NCBI GenBank assembly: GCA_963766725.1
Contig: CAVYBK010000020.1
Coordinates: forward strand, 80,803-144,802
Direction: 5' to 3'
DNA length: 64,000 nt
DNA from: DATEOR01 sp963766725
GTDB taxonomy: Bacteria; Actinomycetota; Thermoleophilia; Gaiellales; Gaiellaceae
The position numbers were made by a program, and so were the translations under genes. Below the pieces are notes generated by a model. That model ran no database searches, was not told where the DNA came from, and worked only from the letters and a program-made list of their open reading frames with translations. The stretch's first letter is position 1, and every line of letters begins with the position of its first letter. Of the stretch, positions 1 through 9,263 are shown piece after piece.

Positions 1-377
1 CCGAGTTGGTCGAGCGGGTCGTCGTCGCCGCGCTGCATCTCGTAGGACCTCTCGACGCCGAGCGCGATGTCGGGCGACTGCTCGTCGAGAGCGACCATGA
101 CGCCGCAGGTGTCGGCGTCGAAGCCGTACTTGGCCCGGTCGTAACCGATGCCCTTGATCGTCTCGCGCACGAGGCGCGGGATCTCGACGTAGGTCTCCGT
201 CGTGATCTCGCCGGCCACCACCACGAGCCCGGTCGTGACGAGCGTCTCGCAGGCGACGCGCCCGTTCGGGTCGTCGGTGAGGACGGCGTCGAGGATCGTG
301 TCCGAGACCTGGTCGGCGACCTTGTCCGGGTGGCCCTCGGTCACCGACTCGGACGTGAAGAGAAAATCGCGCGCCAT
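1..377 (-). CDS. metK: S-adenosylmethionine synthetase, 5' part
   Basis: Makes S-adenosylmethionine from methionine and ATP in the cytoplasm. Only about 125 N-terminal residues lie in the window; the gene runs off the left edge. The translation opens MARDFLFTSESVTEGHPDK, the conserved MetK N-terminus with the ATP-binding GHPDK motif (residues about 14-18), followed by the family's GEITT segment. The ATG at 377 gives this exact family start. It lies 12 bases after the stop of the DUF3352 gene, so it is probably the last gene of the aro-cmk-der operon. The sequence TAGCCT just upstream could act as an extra -10 element, but this is weak. Identification is firm. Confidence 0.95.
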   Translation of the reverse strand, partial: MARDFLFTSESVTEGHPDKVADQVSDTILDAVLTDDPNGRVACETLVTTGLVVVAGEITTETYVEIPRLVRETIKGIGYDRAKYGFDADTCGVMVALDEQSPDIALGVERSYEMQRGDDDPLDQL

Positions 378-389
378 GATCCGAAAAGG

Positions 390-1976
390 CTACTGAATCG
401 AAAGCAGTCCGACGAGCCTGGCGACGTCGCCGTCGCGCTCGCCATAGAGGACGAGCGACTGGAGGGGCTCGAGGTTCCGGTCGAGCCAGTCGGGGGTGGC
501 CTGGCCGCTGAAGCCCATGAGCCCGGACAGAACGGGCAGCGCCTGATCGAGGTCGACGTACAGGAAGCCCGTCGTCTCGTCCGGCATTCCCGCCGCTTCG
601 GTCGCGTCCTTGAACGCCTCGTCGTCGGCGAGACGGCCGTCGTCGGCCCGCAGGTCCGTAATCCCCTCGCGCGACGTCGTGATCACGAGCTTGCCGTCGA
701 AAGCCGCGTAGAAGACCGAGAAGAACTGGTTGACGGCGAGCTCCTTCGCCTGCACGCCGTCGATGTCGAGGGACTCCAGGTCCGCGGTGCCGTAGTACTC
801 GGCAACCTCGCCGGCGAGCTTGTCGAGGACTGCAAGCGCGCCCTGCTCGTCGTCGACCTGGGTGACGATCGTCACCTCGGGGATCGGGAAGCCCGGGCGG
901 AGATACAGCGCCGACTCCGCCGAGAAGAGCGGGAAGACGTCCTCGTCCAGCGAGACGCCGATCTCGGCCTCGGCGCGGCCGATGTCGCGCTCGATCCCGG
1001 GCGCCACCTCGGCGAGGACGTCGCGCAGGGTTCCCAACTGGCGCTCGAGGTCGTTCGCGCCGGCGTAGACGAAGGCGCCGCCGGGCACCTGGCCCGGTAG
1101 CTCGGCGGAGAACTCATCCGAGAAGAGGTCGCCGGTAGCGGGGCTCGCCGCGCCCTCGAGATGGATGCCGTCCTCCTGCGGGTCGAGCGAGAATGCGAGC
1201 GACGGGGTGTCCGAGCCGAAGAGACCCGCAAGCGGCGTCGAGTCGAGCACCGAGCCCGCGACGTAGACGGTCGCGATACCGTCGTCGGCCACCTCGCCGC
1301 TGACCTTCTGGTAGTCGCCGTCCTCTTCGAGGGTGCCGTCCGCCTGGAGCCGCTCGAACTCGTCGAGGTTCGCCTCCGAATCCGAGAACGCGACCCAGCC
1401 GTCGATCTCACGGGAGACGAGCGGCTCGTCGCTCTTGGCGAGAAGCGCGTCGAGCTTGGCCCCGTCATCGGGCTGCGTGAGGCCGACGACCTTTCCCTCG
1501 CCGGTGACGTCGAGCGCGACGAAGTCGGTCTCCGGCCCGAGTGCGGGCTTCACGTCGTCGTCGAAGTCGACGCCCTTGCCGCCGAGCTCGCCGAGGATCC
1601 ACTCGACCGCGCGATCTCCGTCCGGGAACTTGCCGAGGAGCGCGCGACCCGCGCTCCAGTTCGCCGAGTCGAAGCTCGTGTCCACGCTGACGAAGACCTG
1701 CGAGGACGCAGGCGCGACGCTCGCCCCGGCGGCGCCCGGCGACGACCCTTCTCCGCATCCTGTTGCGGAGAGAGCAAGCGCGGCAGCGGCGAGAACGAGG
1801 ACGAGGGAGGTCGAGACGGGGTGGGCCCTCGTCGACAGCTTGCGCCGGGCGGTTGCGAGGGCAGGACGCTGGGAGCGCGCGTATCGGTGATACGCGCGTG
1901 ACTGAGGACGACGCCTCGCGTCGTCCGGTGTGAGCTGACGGCTCAGGGTCTCATCCCGTTTCGGCCTCTCATTCAT
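390..1976 (-). CDS. DUF3352-family lipoprotein
   Basis: 528 residues. A hydrophobic segment (about 56-72) ends in a lipobox-like S-A-T-G-C with the Cys near residue 74, so it is probably an exported lipoprotein. The rest is a soluble domain resembling DUF3352 proteins, with long regular beta-rich stretches and a conserved-looking FVSVDTSFDS segment. Function is unknown. The ATG at 1976 overlaps the end of gpsA by 8 bases, arguing for coupled translation, but it leaves an unusually long and basic 55-residue stretch before the signal anchor; no good internal start was found between them. Expressed within the housekeeping operon. Product class is likely, exact start less so. Confidence 0.75.
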   Translation of the reverse strand: MNERPKRDETLSRQLTPDDARRRPQSRAYHRYARSQRPALATARRKLSTRAHPVSTSLVLVLAAAALALSATGCGEGSSPGAAGASVAPASSQVFVSVDTSFDSANWSAGRALLGKFPDGDRAVEWILGELGGKGVDFDDDVKPALGPETDFVALDVTGEGKVVGLTQPDDGAKLDALLAKSDEPLVSREIDGWVAFSDSEANLDEFERLQADGTLEEDGDYQKVSGEVADDGIATVYVAGSVLDSTPLAGLFGSDTPSLAFSLDPQEDGIHLEGAASPATGDLFSDEFSAELPGQVPGGAFVYAGANDLERQLGTLRDVLAEVAPGIERDIGRAEAEIGVSLDEDVFPLFSAESALYLRPGFPIPEVTIVTQVDDEQGALAVLDKLAGEVAEYYGTADLESLDIDGVQAKELAVNQFFSVFYAAFDGKLVITTSREGITDLRADDGRLADDEAFKDATEAAGMPDETTGFLYVDLDQALPVLSGLMGFSGQATPDWLDRNLEPLQSLVLYGERDGDVARLVGLLSIQ

Positions 1977-2841
1977 CGGTCGGCCTCCGACCCATCAACC
2001 CTGAGACTAGCTGGCTCAGGCTCGTGCCATCGAGGACCTGGCATACCGCCTCTGTTATCGGCAGCTCGACGCCGTTCCTACGCGCCAGCTCACGGAGAAC
2101 CGGAGCGGTGGTCAGCCCCTCGACGACCTGGCCGATGTCGGCGGCCGCCTGGTCGGGTGTCGCTCCGCGCGCGATCAGCTCTCCGGCCCGGCGATTACGG
2201 CCGTGGCGGCTCCAGCAGGTGACCATCAGATCGCCCATCCCGGCCATGCCTGAGAACGTCTCCGCGCGAGCCCCGCACGCCTCGCCCAGGCGAGCCATCT
2301 CCGCAAGGCCGCGCGTGATGAGCGCGGCCTTCGCGTTGTCGCCAGCCTCGAGGCCGTCGACGGCGCCGGCGGCGAGGGCGATCACGTTCTTCGCCGCCGC
2401 GCAGAGCTCGACTCCGACGAGGTCGGTGTTCACGTACACGCGAAAACGGAGCGAGTGGATCTCGTGCTGGAGCTCGGTGGCGAGCTCCTCGTTCGTGCTC
2501 GCCAGCACCGCCGCGGCCGGCAGGCCCTGCGCGATCTCCTCGGCGTGGTTCGGCCCGGAGAGCATGAGCGCCTCGCGTCCTTCGACGACCTGCGACAGGC
2601 GCTTGCCGGTCTCGGGATCGAGCCCTTTGGTCAGGATGATGACCGGCGCGTCCCCCGGCAGCGACGCGGTCACCTCCCGGAAGGCACGGCTGGGGACCGC
2701 GACGCACACGAGCTCCGCGGCCGCCACCTCCGGTCTTTCGGGCGCGTCCCGGCCGGCGAGCGTGACCTCGTGCCCGCGCTCCTCCATGGCGCCCGCGAAC
2801 GCCGCACCCCACGAGCCCGCGCCGACGACGGCGACCTTCAT
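1969..2841 (-). CDS. gpsA: Glycerol-3-phosphate dehydrogenase [NAD(P)+]
   Basis: Reduces dihydroxyacetone phosphate to sn-glycerol 3-phosphate, the backbone for phospholipid synthesis. The N-terminal Rossmann motif GAGSWGAAFA (residues 7-16), the SGPNHAEE segment and the CAAAKNVIALAAG block with the catalytic Lys are all present. At 290 residues it is shorter than the usual 330; the missing part lies just after the first Rossmann strand, where the family normally has an extra loop and helix. The ATG at 2841 overlaps the der stop by 4 bases (ATGA). Together with plsC two genes upstream it places early phospholipid synthesis in this operon. Confidence 0.95.
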   Translation of the reverse strand: MKVAVVGAGSWGAAFAGAMEERGHEVTLAGRDAPERPEVAAAELVCVAVPSRAFREVTASLPGDAPVIILTKGLDPETGKRLSQVVEGREALMLSGPNHAEEIAQGLPAAAVLASTNEELATELQHEIHSLRFRVYVNTDLVGVELCAAAKNVIALAAGAVDGLEAGDNAKAALITRGLAEMARLGEACGARAETFSGMAGMGDLMVTCWSRHGRNRRAGELIARGATPDQAAADIGQVVEGLTTAPVLRELARRNGVELPITEAVCQVLDGTSLSQLVSGLMGRRPTDE

Positions 2842-4145
2842 CCGCGCCGCACGAAGTCGATGATCACGGGCACGCCCTCGAGGCCGAAGTGCTCGCGGAG
2901 GCGGTTCTCGACCCAGTAGCCGTAGTCGCGCGTCAAGAGCCCAGGATCGTTGACGAAGAAGCGAAAGCGCGGCGGGCGGGTCGAGACCTGGGTGCCGTAG
3001 AGGAGGTTCAGCCGCCGGTTGCCCTTCGCGGGCCCGGGTCGCTGCTCGCGCAGCTCGGCGAGGAAGCGGTTGAGCTCCCCGGTACCGATCCGGCTCGTGT
3101 GCGTGTCGTAGAGCTGTTCCACGCGGTCGAGGAGCTTCCCGACCCCGCGGCCGGTCGTCGACGAGACCGCGGCCATCGTCGGGCGCTGGCGAAGACGGCT
3201 TCCGAGGCGGTCGCGCACGTCCTCGATCCCCACCTCGGCGATGTCCCACTTCGACAGGACGACGAGCGTCGAGCAGCCCGCCGTGCGGGCGACGTCGGCG
3301 ACGGCGAGGTCCTGCTCGACGACGCCCTCGCTCGAATCGACGAGGACGAGCGCGACGTCGGCCCGCTCGGCCGCGCGTATCGCCCGGAGCTCCGAGTAGT
3401 ACTCGACGCCCTGCCGCTGCCGCCGCTTTCTCCTCATGCCGGCGGTGTCGACGAGCACGAACGTCCTCTCTCCGCGCTCGAGCACCGTGTCGACGCTGTC
3501 GCGCGTGGTCCCCGGCTCCCCGGAGACGATCACGCGCTCCTCGCCGACGAGCGCGTTCAGGAGGCTCGACTTCCCCACGTTCGGGCGCCCGAGAATGGCG
3601 ACGCCGATCGCGTCCTCCCCGACCTCCTCCCGCCCTTCGCCCGGGAGCGCCGCCACGATCGCGTCGAGGAGGTCTCCCGTCCCGTGGCCGTGCATGGCGG
3701 AGATCGCGACGGGATCGCCGAGGCCGAGCCGGTGGAACTCGTGCGCGGCGGCGTCGTTCTGCGGGTCGTCGATCTTGTTCGCGACGACGACGACCGGCTT
3801 GTGCGCCCGGCGGAGGATCTCGGCGATCTCCTCGTCGCCCGGAGTCACGCCGGCGCGCGTGTCCACGACGAAGAGGACGAGGTCGGCCTCCTCGACCGCA
3901 CGCTGCGCCTGCTCCGCGATGTCGCGCGTGAGAGGCGACGGGTCGGCCACGTCGACGCCGCCCGTGTCGACGAGGATGAAGCGCTTCCCCGACCACTCGC
4001 ACACGACCTCCTTGCGATCGCGCGTCACCCCCGGGGTCTCGAAGACGACCGCCTCGCGGGTCGCGGACAGGCGGTTGACGAGTGTGGACTTGCCGACGTT
4101 CGGGAAGCCGACGACGGCGACCGTCCCCAGGAGGGGAGCGGTCAT
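2838..4145 (-). CDS. der: Ribosome-associated GTPase Der (EngA)
   Basis: Tandem-GTPase ribosome assembly factor acting on the 50S subunit. Two P-loops are visible, GFPNVGKST near residue 15 and GRPNVGKSS near residue 180, each followed by DTGG/DTAG and NKID/SKWD-type motifs, then a C-terminal KH-like domain. 435 residues is the normal family length. The ATG at 4145 overlaps the end of plsC by 4 bases and sits directly before the first GTPase domain, so it is preferred over any longer upstream reading. Der follows cmk and plsC here as in many actinobacteria. Confidence 0.97.
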   Translation of the reverse strand: MTAPLLGTVAVVGFPNVGKSTLVNRLSATREAVVFETPGVTRDRKEVVCEWSGKRFILVDTGGVDVADPSPLTRDIAEQAQRAVEEADLVLFVVDTRAGVTPGDEEIAEILRRAHKPVVVVANKIDDPQNDAAAHEFHRLGLGDPVAISAMHGHGTGDLLDAIVAALPGEGREEVGEDAIGVAILGRPNVGKSSLLNALVGEERVIVSGEPGTTRDSVDTVLERGERTFVLVDTAGMRRKRRQRQGVEYYSELRAIRAAERADVALVLVDSSEGVVEQDLAVADVARTAGCSTLVVLSKWDIAEVGIEDVRDRLGSRLRQRPTMAAVSSTTGRGVGKLLDRVEQLYDTHTSRIGTGELNRFLAELREQRPGPAKGNRRLNLLYGTQVSTRPPRFRFFVNDPGLLTRDYGYWVENRLREHFGLEGVPVIIDFVRRG

Positions 4146-4825
4146 CCGGCTTTGGAGGGGACCGCCGCGCGGTGCGGCGGAACCGCGTCCGGCCGACCGA
4201 GCTCGTGCATCTCGACGAGGAAGCGCCAGAGGCGCAGGATCTCGTCCTGGATCTCCGCGGTCGCCTGCTTGTAGCCGCGCCCGTTTCGCGGGAGCTCGTC
4301 GAAGCGCATCGGCTCGCCGAAGGCGACCGACACCGGCGCGCGGTTCCACTTCCAGTACTGGGAGCCGTGGATCGCGGCCGGCACGACAGGCACCCCCTCC
4401 TGGATCGCGACCATGGCCGCGCCGGACTTGGCCTCCCCGGGCACCCCGGCCTTCTGCCGCGTGCCCTCGACGAAGAGGCCGAGCAGGTCGTTCGAGCGCA
4501 CCGTTTCCCGCATCAGGCGCAGCGCATCGCGGTCGGACTCCCCCCGGCGGACGGCGAGCGCACCGTGCGCGCGCATGAGCTGCCCGAAGCCGTAGACGCC
4601 GTGGAGCTCGACCTTGGCGACGAAGACGATCCGGCGCGGGCACGCGACCCCGACTACCGGCGGGTCGGCGTAGGAGAAATGGTTGACGGCCAGCACTGCG
4701 CCGCCTTCGCGTGGCACGCGCTCCCTCCCGTACGCCTTGACCGGGATCATCGAGTGCGTGAACGCGCCGATGAGCGCCTTGCCGATTCCCCAGTAGACCG
4801 GCGAATGGACCGGATGGATGCTCAC
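4142..4825 (-). CDS. plsC: 1-acyl-sn-glycerol-3-phosphate acyltransferase
   Basis: Transfers an acyl chain to lysophosphatidate to make phosphatidate at the inner face of the membrane. The acyltransferase signature NHFSYAD (an HX4D catalytic motif, about residues 48-54) and the substrate-binding FVEGTR block (about 117-122) are visible, followed by the conserved VPVVPAAI segment. 227 residues, normal length. It overlaps cmk by 4 bases upstream and der by 4 bases downstream. Acyl specificity cannot be told from the sequence. Confidence 0.92.
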   Translation of the reverse strand: MSIHPVHSPVYWGIGKALIGAFTHSMIPVKAYGRERVPREGGAVLAVNHFSYADPPVVGVACPRRIVFVAKVELHGVYGFGQLMRAHGALAVRRGESDRDALRLMRETVRSNDLLGLFVEGTRQKAGVPGEAKSGAAMVAIQEGVPVVPAAIHGSQYWKWNRAPVSVAFGEPMRFDELPRNGRGYKQATAEIQDEILRLWRFLVEMHELGRPDAVPPHRAAVPSKAG

Positions 4826-5451
4826 GCGCCCGACCTCGCGAGGACGAGCTGCTCGATCCGGTCGACGACCTCGTCGATGGAGAGCTCGGTCGTGTCGATC
4901 TCCTGCGCGTCCGGCGCCGGCTGCATCTGCGCGGCGTCGCGCTCGTCGCGGAGGCGGAGGTCGGTCGCGAGCGCCTCCTCTCCGATCTCGGGCCGGTCGG
5001 CCGTGCGGCGGCGCGCGCGTTCGCCTGCGTCCGCGACGAGGTAGACCTTCACGTCGGCCATCGGGCAGACGACGGTGCCGATGTCTCGACCCTCGATGAC
5101 GGCATCGCCGTGGGAGCCGAGCTCGCGCTGGCGCTCCCGCATGACCTCGCGGACCTCCCGGTGACGCGCGACCGAGGAGACGACGCGGTCGATCCTGGGC
5201 TTGCGGATCTCCTCCGTCACATCCTGGCCCTGAATGAAGACGCGGTCGCCCTCGAAGGACACCGGCTCACGGAGCGCAAGGTCGCCGAGCGCGGCGCCGT
5301 CCTCGAGCGACACGCCCTCGTCGAGCGCGAGCTGCGTGAGCGCCCGGTACATCGCGCCCGTGTCGAGATACCGAAAGCCGAGCCGGGTCGCGAGCGTACG
5401 GGCGACAGTGCTCTTACCGGCTCCGGCGGGTCCGTCGATGGCGACGATCAT
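4822..5451 (-). CDS. cmk: Cytidylate kinase
   Basis: Phosphorylates CMP and dCMP to the diphosphates. The protein starts MIVAIDGPAGAGKSTVAR with a typical P-loop at residues 6-14, followed by LDTGAMYRA and, further on, the GRDIGTVVCP motif of bacterial CMP kinases. 209 residues. The ATG at 5451 lies 12 bases after aroA, and the end overlaps plsC by 4 bases. The aroA-cmk-plsC-der order is a familiar bacterial arrangement. Confidence 0.96.
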   Translation of the reverse strand: MIVAIDGPAGAGKSTVARTLATRLGFRYLDTGAMYRALTQLALDEGVSLEDGAALGDLALREPVSFEGDRVFIQGQDVTEEIRKPRIDRVVSSVARHREVREVMRERQRELGSHGDAVIEGRDIGTVVCPMADVKVYLVADAGERARRRTADRPEIGEEALATDLRLRDERDAAQMQPAPDAQEIDTTELSIDEVVDRIEQLVLARSGA

Positions 5452-5463
5452 GGGGAGGCTGGC

Positions 5464-6756
5464 CTACCGGGCCGCGAGGGCGTCGAGCATCGGAAAGAAG
5501 TCGGGGAAGCTTACAGCGACCGACTCGGCGCCCTCGATGCTGAGACCTTCGCGGGAGACGAGGCCGGCGACGGCGGCGAGCATGGCGATGCGGTGGTCGG
5601 CGGCGGCGTCGACCGTACCCCCGCCCTTAGGGCGGGTGGGAACCCCACGCACCCGGAAGCCATCATGCGCCGTTTCGATCCGGATTCCTAGTGGCCGTAG
5701 AACGTTTTTCACGGTCTCGATGCGGTCCGACTCCTTGACGCGCAACTCCGCCGCTCCGCGGACGACGCTGTCCCCCCTGGCCATTCCGGCCACCAGCGCG
5801 AAGAGCGGCAGCTCGTCGACCAGCCGCGGCACCTCGGCCGGCCCGATCGCGGTCGCGGTCAGGTCGGCGTGCTCCACCTCGAGGTCGGCGACCGGCTCGC
5901 CGCCCTCCGACCGCCGGTTGAAGTGCGCCACCCGCGCGCCCATCCTCTCGAGCACGTCGAGCAACCCGGTACGCGTCGGGTTGAGCCCGACGCCGTGGAT
6001 CCTGATCGACGACCCCGGCAGGAGCGTCGCAGCGACGACGAACGGCGCCGCCGACGAGAAGTCCCCGGGAATCGAAAGTGACAACGGATGGAGCCGCTCC
6101 GCCGGCCACACGGCCGGCTCGCCCGCTTTCCTCCGCACCCGTGCCCCGGCCGCCTCGAGCATGCGCTCCGTGTGGTCGCGGCTCGGATGCCTCTCGACCA
6201 CGGCGGTCCGGCCTCCATCCGCGAACAGCCCGGCCAGGAGCACGCACGACTTCACCTGCGCGCTCGCGACCGGCAGCTCGTAGCGAATCGCCCGAACCGG
6301 CGTCCCCCCTTCGACGACTAGGGGCGCATGCCCGTCCTCCGTCTCCACCTGGGCGCCCATCTCGGCGAGCGGCTCGGCGATCCGCCCGAGGGGCCGCCGC
6401 GAGAGTGACTCGTCGCCGACGAGCTCGAAGCGTCCCTCCTGCCCGACGAGCAGCCCGGGCAGTAGGCGCATCAGCGTGCCGGAGTTCCCGCAGTCGATCG
6501 GGACACCGGGAGCCTGCAGCCCGCGAAGGCCCACCCCGCCCACGCGCACCGCGTCCCCTTCGACCTCCACCTCGGCCCCGAGCGCGCGCATCCCGGCGGC
6601 GGTCGAGAGCGTGTCGGCGGAGGCGCCGAAGCCCGTGAAGCGGCTCTCCCCGTCCGCGACGGCGCCGAAGAGGAGCGCGCGGTGGGAGATCGACTTGTCG
6701 CCGGGCACGGCGAGGTCGCCGCGAAGGGAGACGGCCGGATCGACCGCGAGCGCCAC
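5464..6756 (-). CDS. aroA: 3-phosphoshikimate 1-carboxyvinyltransferase (EPSP synthase)
   Basis: Sixth step of the shikimate pathway: joins shikimate 3-phosphate and phosphoenolpyruvate. Family markers include GDKSISHRALL near residue 18, GNSGTLMRLLPG near residue 90, and a C-terminal DHRIAMLAAVAG block. 430 residues, full length. It uses a GTG start two bases after the tyrA stop, and is followed by cmk 12 bases later. Context with DAHP synthase and prephenate dehydrogenase makes a compact aromatic amino-acid segment. Confidence 0.96.
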   Translation of the reverse strand: MALAVDPAVSLRGDLAVPGDKSISHRALLFGAVADGESRFTGFGASADTLSTAAGMRALGAEVEVEGDAVRVGGVGLRGLQAPGVPIDCGNSGTLMRLLPGLLVGQEGRFELVGDESLSRRPLGRIAEPLAEMGAQVETEDGHAPLVVEGGTPVRAIRYELPVASAQVKSCVLLAGLFADGGRTAVVERHPSRDHTERMLEAAGARVRRKAGEPAVWPAERLHPLSLSIPGDFSSAAPFVVAATLLPGSSIRIHGVGLNPTRTGLLDVLERMGARVAHFNRRSEGGEPVADLEVEHADLTATAIGPAEVPRLVDELPLFALVAGMARGDSVVRGAAELRVKESDRIETVKNVLRPLGIRIETAHDGFRVRGVPTRPKGGGTVDAAADHRIAMLAAVAGLVSREGLSIEGAESVAVSFPDFFPMLDALAAR

Positions 6757-6758
6757 GC

Positions 6759-7859
6759 CTACTCGTCCTCGAAGGCCGGCGACACGATCACGGAGTAGCC
6801 CTGCGCCTCGAGGAGCCCAGCCGCGCGACGCGCCTCGTCCTCGCCCGAGACGAGCACCGAGAGAGTCCCGCCGCGCTCCGGTGACATGTGCTGGAGCTCG
6901 AAGTCCTCGATGTTGATCTGCTCGGCGCCGAGCGCCTGGGTGATCCCCGAGAGGACTCCGGGCCGGTCGGGCACGTGCACGCGCACGCGCTGGAGCGCGC
7001 CGACGTCGCGGTAGGCCTCGTCGAGCAGCGTGCGCCGGTTGACGGCGGCCTCGCCGATCCAGCGGGCGAGCCAGCCCGCGTCGCCCGCCCCGAGGGCGCG
7101 CTCGAGATCCTCGACGCGGCGCCGGTGCTCGGCCAGGGAAGTCCGCAGTTCCTCGGCGTTGTCGAGGAAGATGTCGATCCAGATGCGCGGGTTCGCCCCG
7201 GCGACACGCGTCATGTCCCGAAGCGACCCGCCGGCCGTCGCGAGCGGCTCGTGACCGTTCACGCGCACCGAGCCGGCGTGGTTGAGGATGAGGTTCGCGA
7301 GGGCGTGCGGCAGGTGGCTCGTCACCGCCATGAGCCGGTCGTGCGCTGCCGGGTCGATCGCGACCGGGATCGCGCCGAGCGAGGCGACGAATCCGTGGAG
7401 GAGCCTGTAGCGCTCCGGCTCCGTCTCGGCGACGGGCGTGAGAAACCAGGTCGCGCCCTCGAAGAGCTCCGCGTTCGCGTGCTCCGGCCCACGCGCCTCC
7501 GAGCCGCAGACCGGATGGCCGCCGATGAACCGCGCGCGTTCGGCGACCGACCCGCAGAGGCCGCTCTTCGTCGAGCCGACATCCGAGACGGTCGGCTCCG
7601 AGCCCGCGCCGAGCACGGCCTGGACGGTCTCCTGCAGCGAGGCCACCGGCGTCGCCACGAGGGCAAGATCGGCGCCCTCCACCGCTTCGGCGAGCGAGCC
7701 CGCCGCGGAGTCGACCGCGCCTCGCTCGGCCGCGACGCGGAGCGACTCGTCGTCCGCATCCCAGCCCACCACCTCGGGAACGCCCACGCGCTTCGCGGCC
7801 AGGCCGACGGAGGCGCCGATCAGCCCCGTGCCGACCACAGCAAGCCGCTCCGGCGCCAC
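6759..7859 (-). CDS. tyrA: Prephenate dehydrogenase with C-terminal ACT domain
   Basis: Oxidative decarboxylation of prephenate to 4-hydroxyphenylpyruvate on the tyrosine branch. The Rossmann motif VVGTGLIGASVGLA lies at residues 7-20, the GGHPVCGSE substrate block near residue 120, and an ACT domain (PDRPGVLSGITQALG and following) covers roughly residues 290-360, suggesting feedback control by an aromatic amino acid. The GTG start at 7859 shares its first base with the TAG stop of the DAHP synthase gene, an overlap that fixes the start; a longer upstream reading would run deep into that gene. 366 residues. Confidence 0.94.
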   Translation of the reverse strand: MAPERLAVVGTGLIGASVGLAAKRVGVPEVVGWDADDESLRVAAERGAVDSAAGSLAEAVEGADLALVATPVASLQETVQAVLGAGSEPTVSDVGSTKSGLCGSVAERARFIGGHPVCGSEARGPEHANAELFEGATWFLTPVAETEPERYRLLHGFVASLGAIPVAIDPAAHDRLMAVTSHLPHALANLILNHAGSVRVNGHEPLATAGGSLRDMTRVAGANPRIWIDIFLDNAEELRTSLAEHRRRVEDLERALGAGDAGWLARWIGEAAVNRRTLLDEAYRDVGALQRVRVHVPDRPGVLSGITQALGAEQINIEDFELQHMSPERGGTLSVLVSGEDEARRAAGLLEAQGYSVIVSPAFEDE

Positions 7860-9226
7860 TACGTGTCGAGCTCGGGCGCGCGCATGAGCTCGGCGAGGCG
7901 GAAGGCGAGGTCGAGCGACTGGCGCGCGTTCAGCCGCGGATCGCAGAGCGACATGTAGCGGGAGGAAAGCTGTTCCTCGAGGACGGCTTCGGAGCCGCCG
8001 AGGCACTCGGTCACGTCCTCGCCCGTGAACTCGAGGTGGACGCCCCCAGGCCAGACCCGCTCGGCGCGGCACGCGGCGAAGAAGCCCTCGATCTCGTCCA
8101 TGATCGCGTCGAAGCGGCGCGTCTTCACGCCCGAATCCGTCTTGAAGACGTTCGCGTGCATCGGGTCGCAGGCCCACACGACGGGATGCTCGGTCTCCCG
8201 CACGGCGCGGAGGAGCGGCGGCAGGAGCTCGAAGACGTGCTCCGCTCCCATCCGCGAGACGAGCGTCAGCCGGCCGGGCATCCGCGCGGGGTTGAGCCGC
8301 TCGCAGATCTCGATCAGCTCGTCGGCGGTCGCCGTGGGCCCGACCTTCACGCCCAGCGGGTTGTTCACGCCGGAGAAGAACTCGACGTGGGCGCCGTCGA
8401 GCTTCCGCGTGCGCTCCCCGATCCAGAGCATGTGGGCCGAGCAGTCGTACCAGTCCCCGGTGGTCGAGTCGCGGCGGGTGAGCGCCTCCTCGTAGTCGAG
8501 CACGAGCCCTTCGTGGCTCGTCCAGACGTCAACCTGATGGAGCTTCTGCTCGGCGACGACGTCGATCCCGCACGCCGCCATGAAGAGAAGCGCGCGCTCG
8601 ATCTCGGCGGCGAGCCGCTCGTACCGGCGGCCCTCGACGGACGAGGCGACGAACTCCTGGTTCCACTCGTGCACCCGCAGGAGGTCGGCGAAGCCGCCCT
8701 TCGTGAACGCGCGGACGAGGTTGAGCGTCGACGTGGCGTGGTAGTAGGCCGCGACCATGCGCTCCGGATCCGGGATGCGAGCCTCCGCCGTGGGAGCGTC
8801 GTCGTGGATCATGTGGCCCCGGAACGACGGGATCTCCCCGTCCCCGCCGGGCTCGGTCGGCGACGTCCGCGCCTTGGCGTACTGACCCGCGATCCGCCCG
8901 ACCTTCACGACCGGCAAGGTGGCGCCGTACGTGAGCACAGCCGCCATCTGCAGGAGGATCTTCAGCTTCTCGCGGATGTGGATCGCCGAGATGTCGTTGA
9001 ACGACTCGGCGCAGTCGCCCGCCTGGAGGAGGAAGGCTCTGCCGGCGGCCACCTCGGCGAGCGCCGCCCGAAGCTGGCGCGCCTCGCCGGCGAAGACGAG
9101 CGGCGGCACGGTCGCGAGTTTTCCGCGCACGGCCTCGGCCCGCTCCTCGCTCGGCCACTCGGGCTGGTGGAGCGCGGGATACGAGCGCCAGGACGACGGC
9201 GACCAGACAGAACCTGTGACAGCCAT
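7859..9226 (-). CDS. aroG: 3-deoxy-D-arabino-heptulosonate 7-phosphate synthase, class II
   Basis: First committed step of the shikimate pathway, from erythrose 4-phosphate and phosphoenolpyruvate. The protein is of the plant/Mycobacterium class II type: opening WRSYPALHQPEWP, the LQAGDCAESF metal-binding block near residue 65, GRIAGQYAKAR, and the C-terminal ECLGGSEAVLEEQLSSRY region. 455 residues, full length. First gene of the minus-strand operon, with a promoter immediately upstream. The symbol follows mycobacterial usage; aroF or aroH are used for the same family elsewhere. Confidence 0.94.
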   Translation of the reverse strand: MAVTGSVWSPSSWRSYPALHQPEWPSEERAEAVRGKLATVPPLVFAGEARQLRAALAEVAAGRAFLLQAGDCAESFNDISAIHIREKLKILLQMAAVLTYGATLPVVKVGRIAGQYAKARTSPTEPGGDGEIPSFRGHMIHDDAPTAEARIPDPERMVAAYYHATSTLNLVRAFTKGGFADLLRVHEWNQEFVASSVEGRRYERLAAEIERALLFMAACGIDVVAEQKLHQVDVWTSHEGLVLDYEEALTRRDSTTGDWYDCSAHMLWIGERTRKLDGAHVEFFSGVNNPLGVKVGPTATADELIEICERLNPARMPGRLTLVSRMGAEHVFELLPPLLRAVRETEHPVVWACDPMHANVFKTDSGVKTRRFDAIMDEIEGFFAACRAERVWPGGVHLEFTGEDVTECLGGSEAVLEEQLSSRYMSLCDPRLNARQSLDLAFRLAELMRAPELDT

Positions 9227-9234
9227 TGCTCGTC

Positions 9235-9263
9235 AGTCTAGTTCGCGATAATCCAGTTCCCAA
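9235..9263 (-). promoter_or_regulatory. Sigma70-type promoter for the aro operon
   Basis: On the minus strand TTGGGA (9263-9258), a 17-base spacer and TAGACT (9240-9235) form a good -35/-10 pair. The expected transcription start falls within a few bases of the DAHP synthase ATG at 9226, giving a nearly leaderless message. It overlaps the trpS promoter on the other strand. Confidence 0.55.
9247..9252 (+). promoter_or_regulatory. -10 element for trpS
   Basis: GATAAT lies 11 bases before the trpS ATG in the 37-base divergent gap. No convincing -35 at 17 bases; TTGCTC at 9226-9231 would give a short 15-base spacer. The two divergent promoters overlap, so their use may be mutually exclusive. Confidence 0.4.
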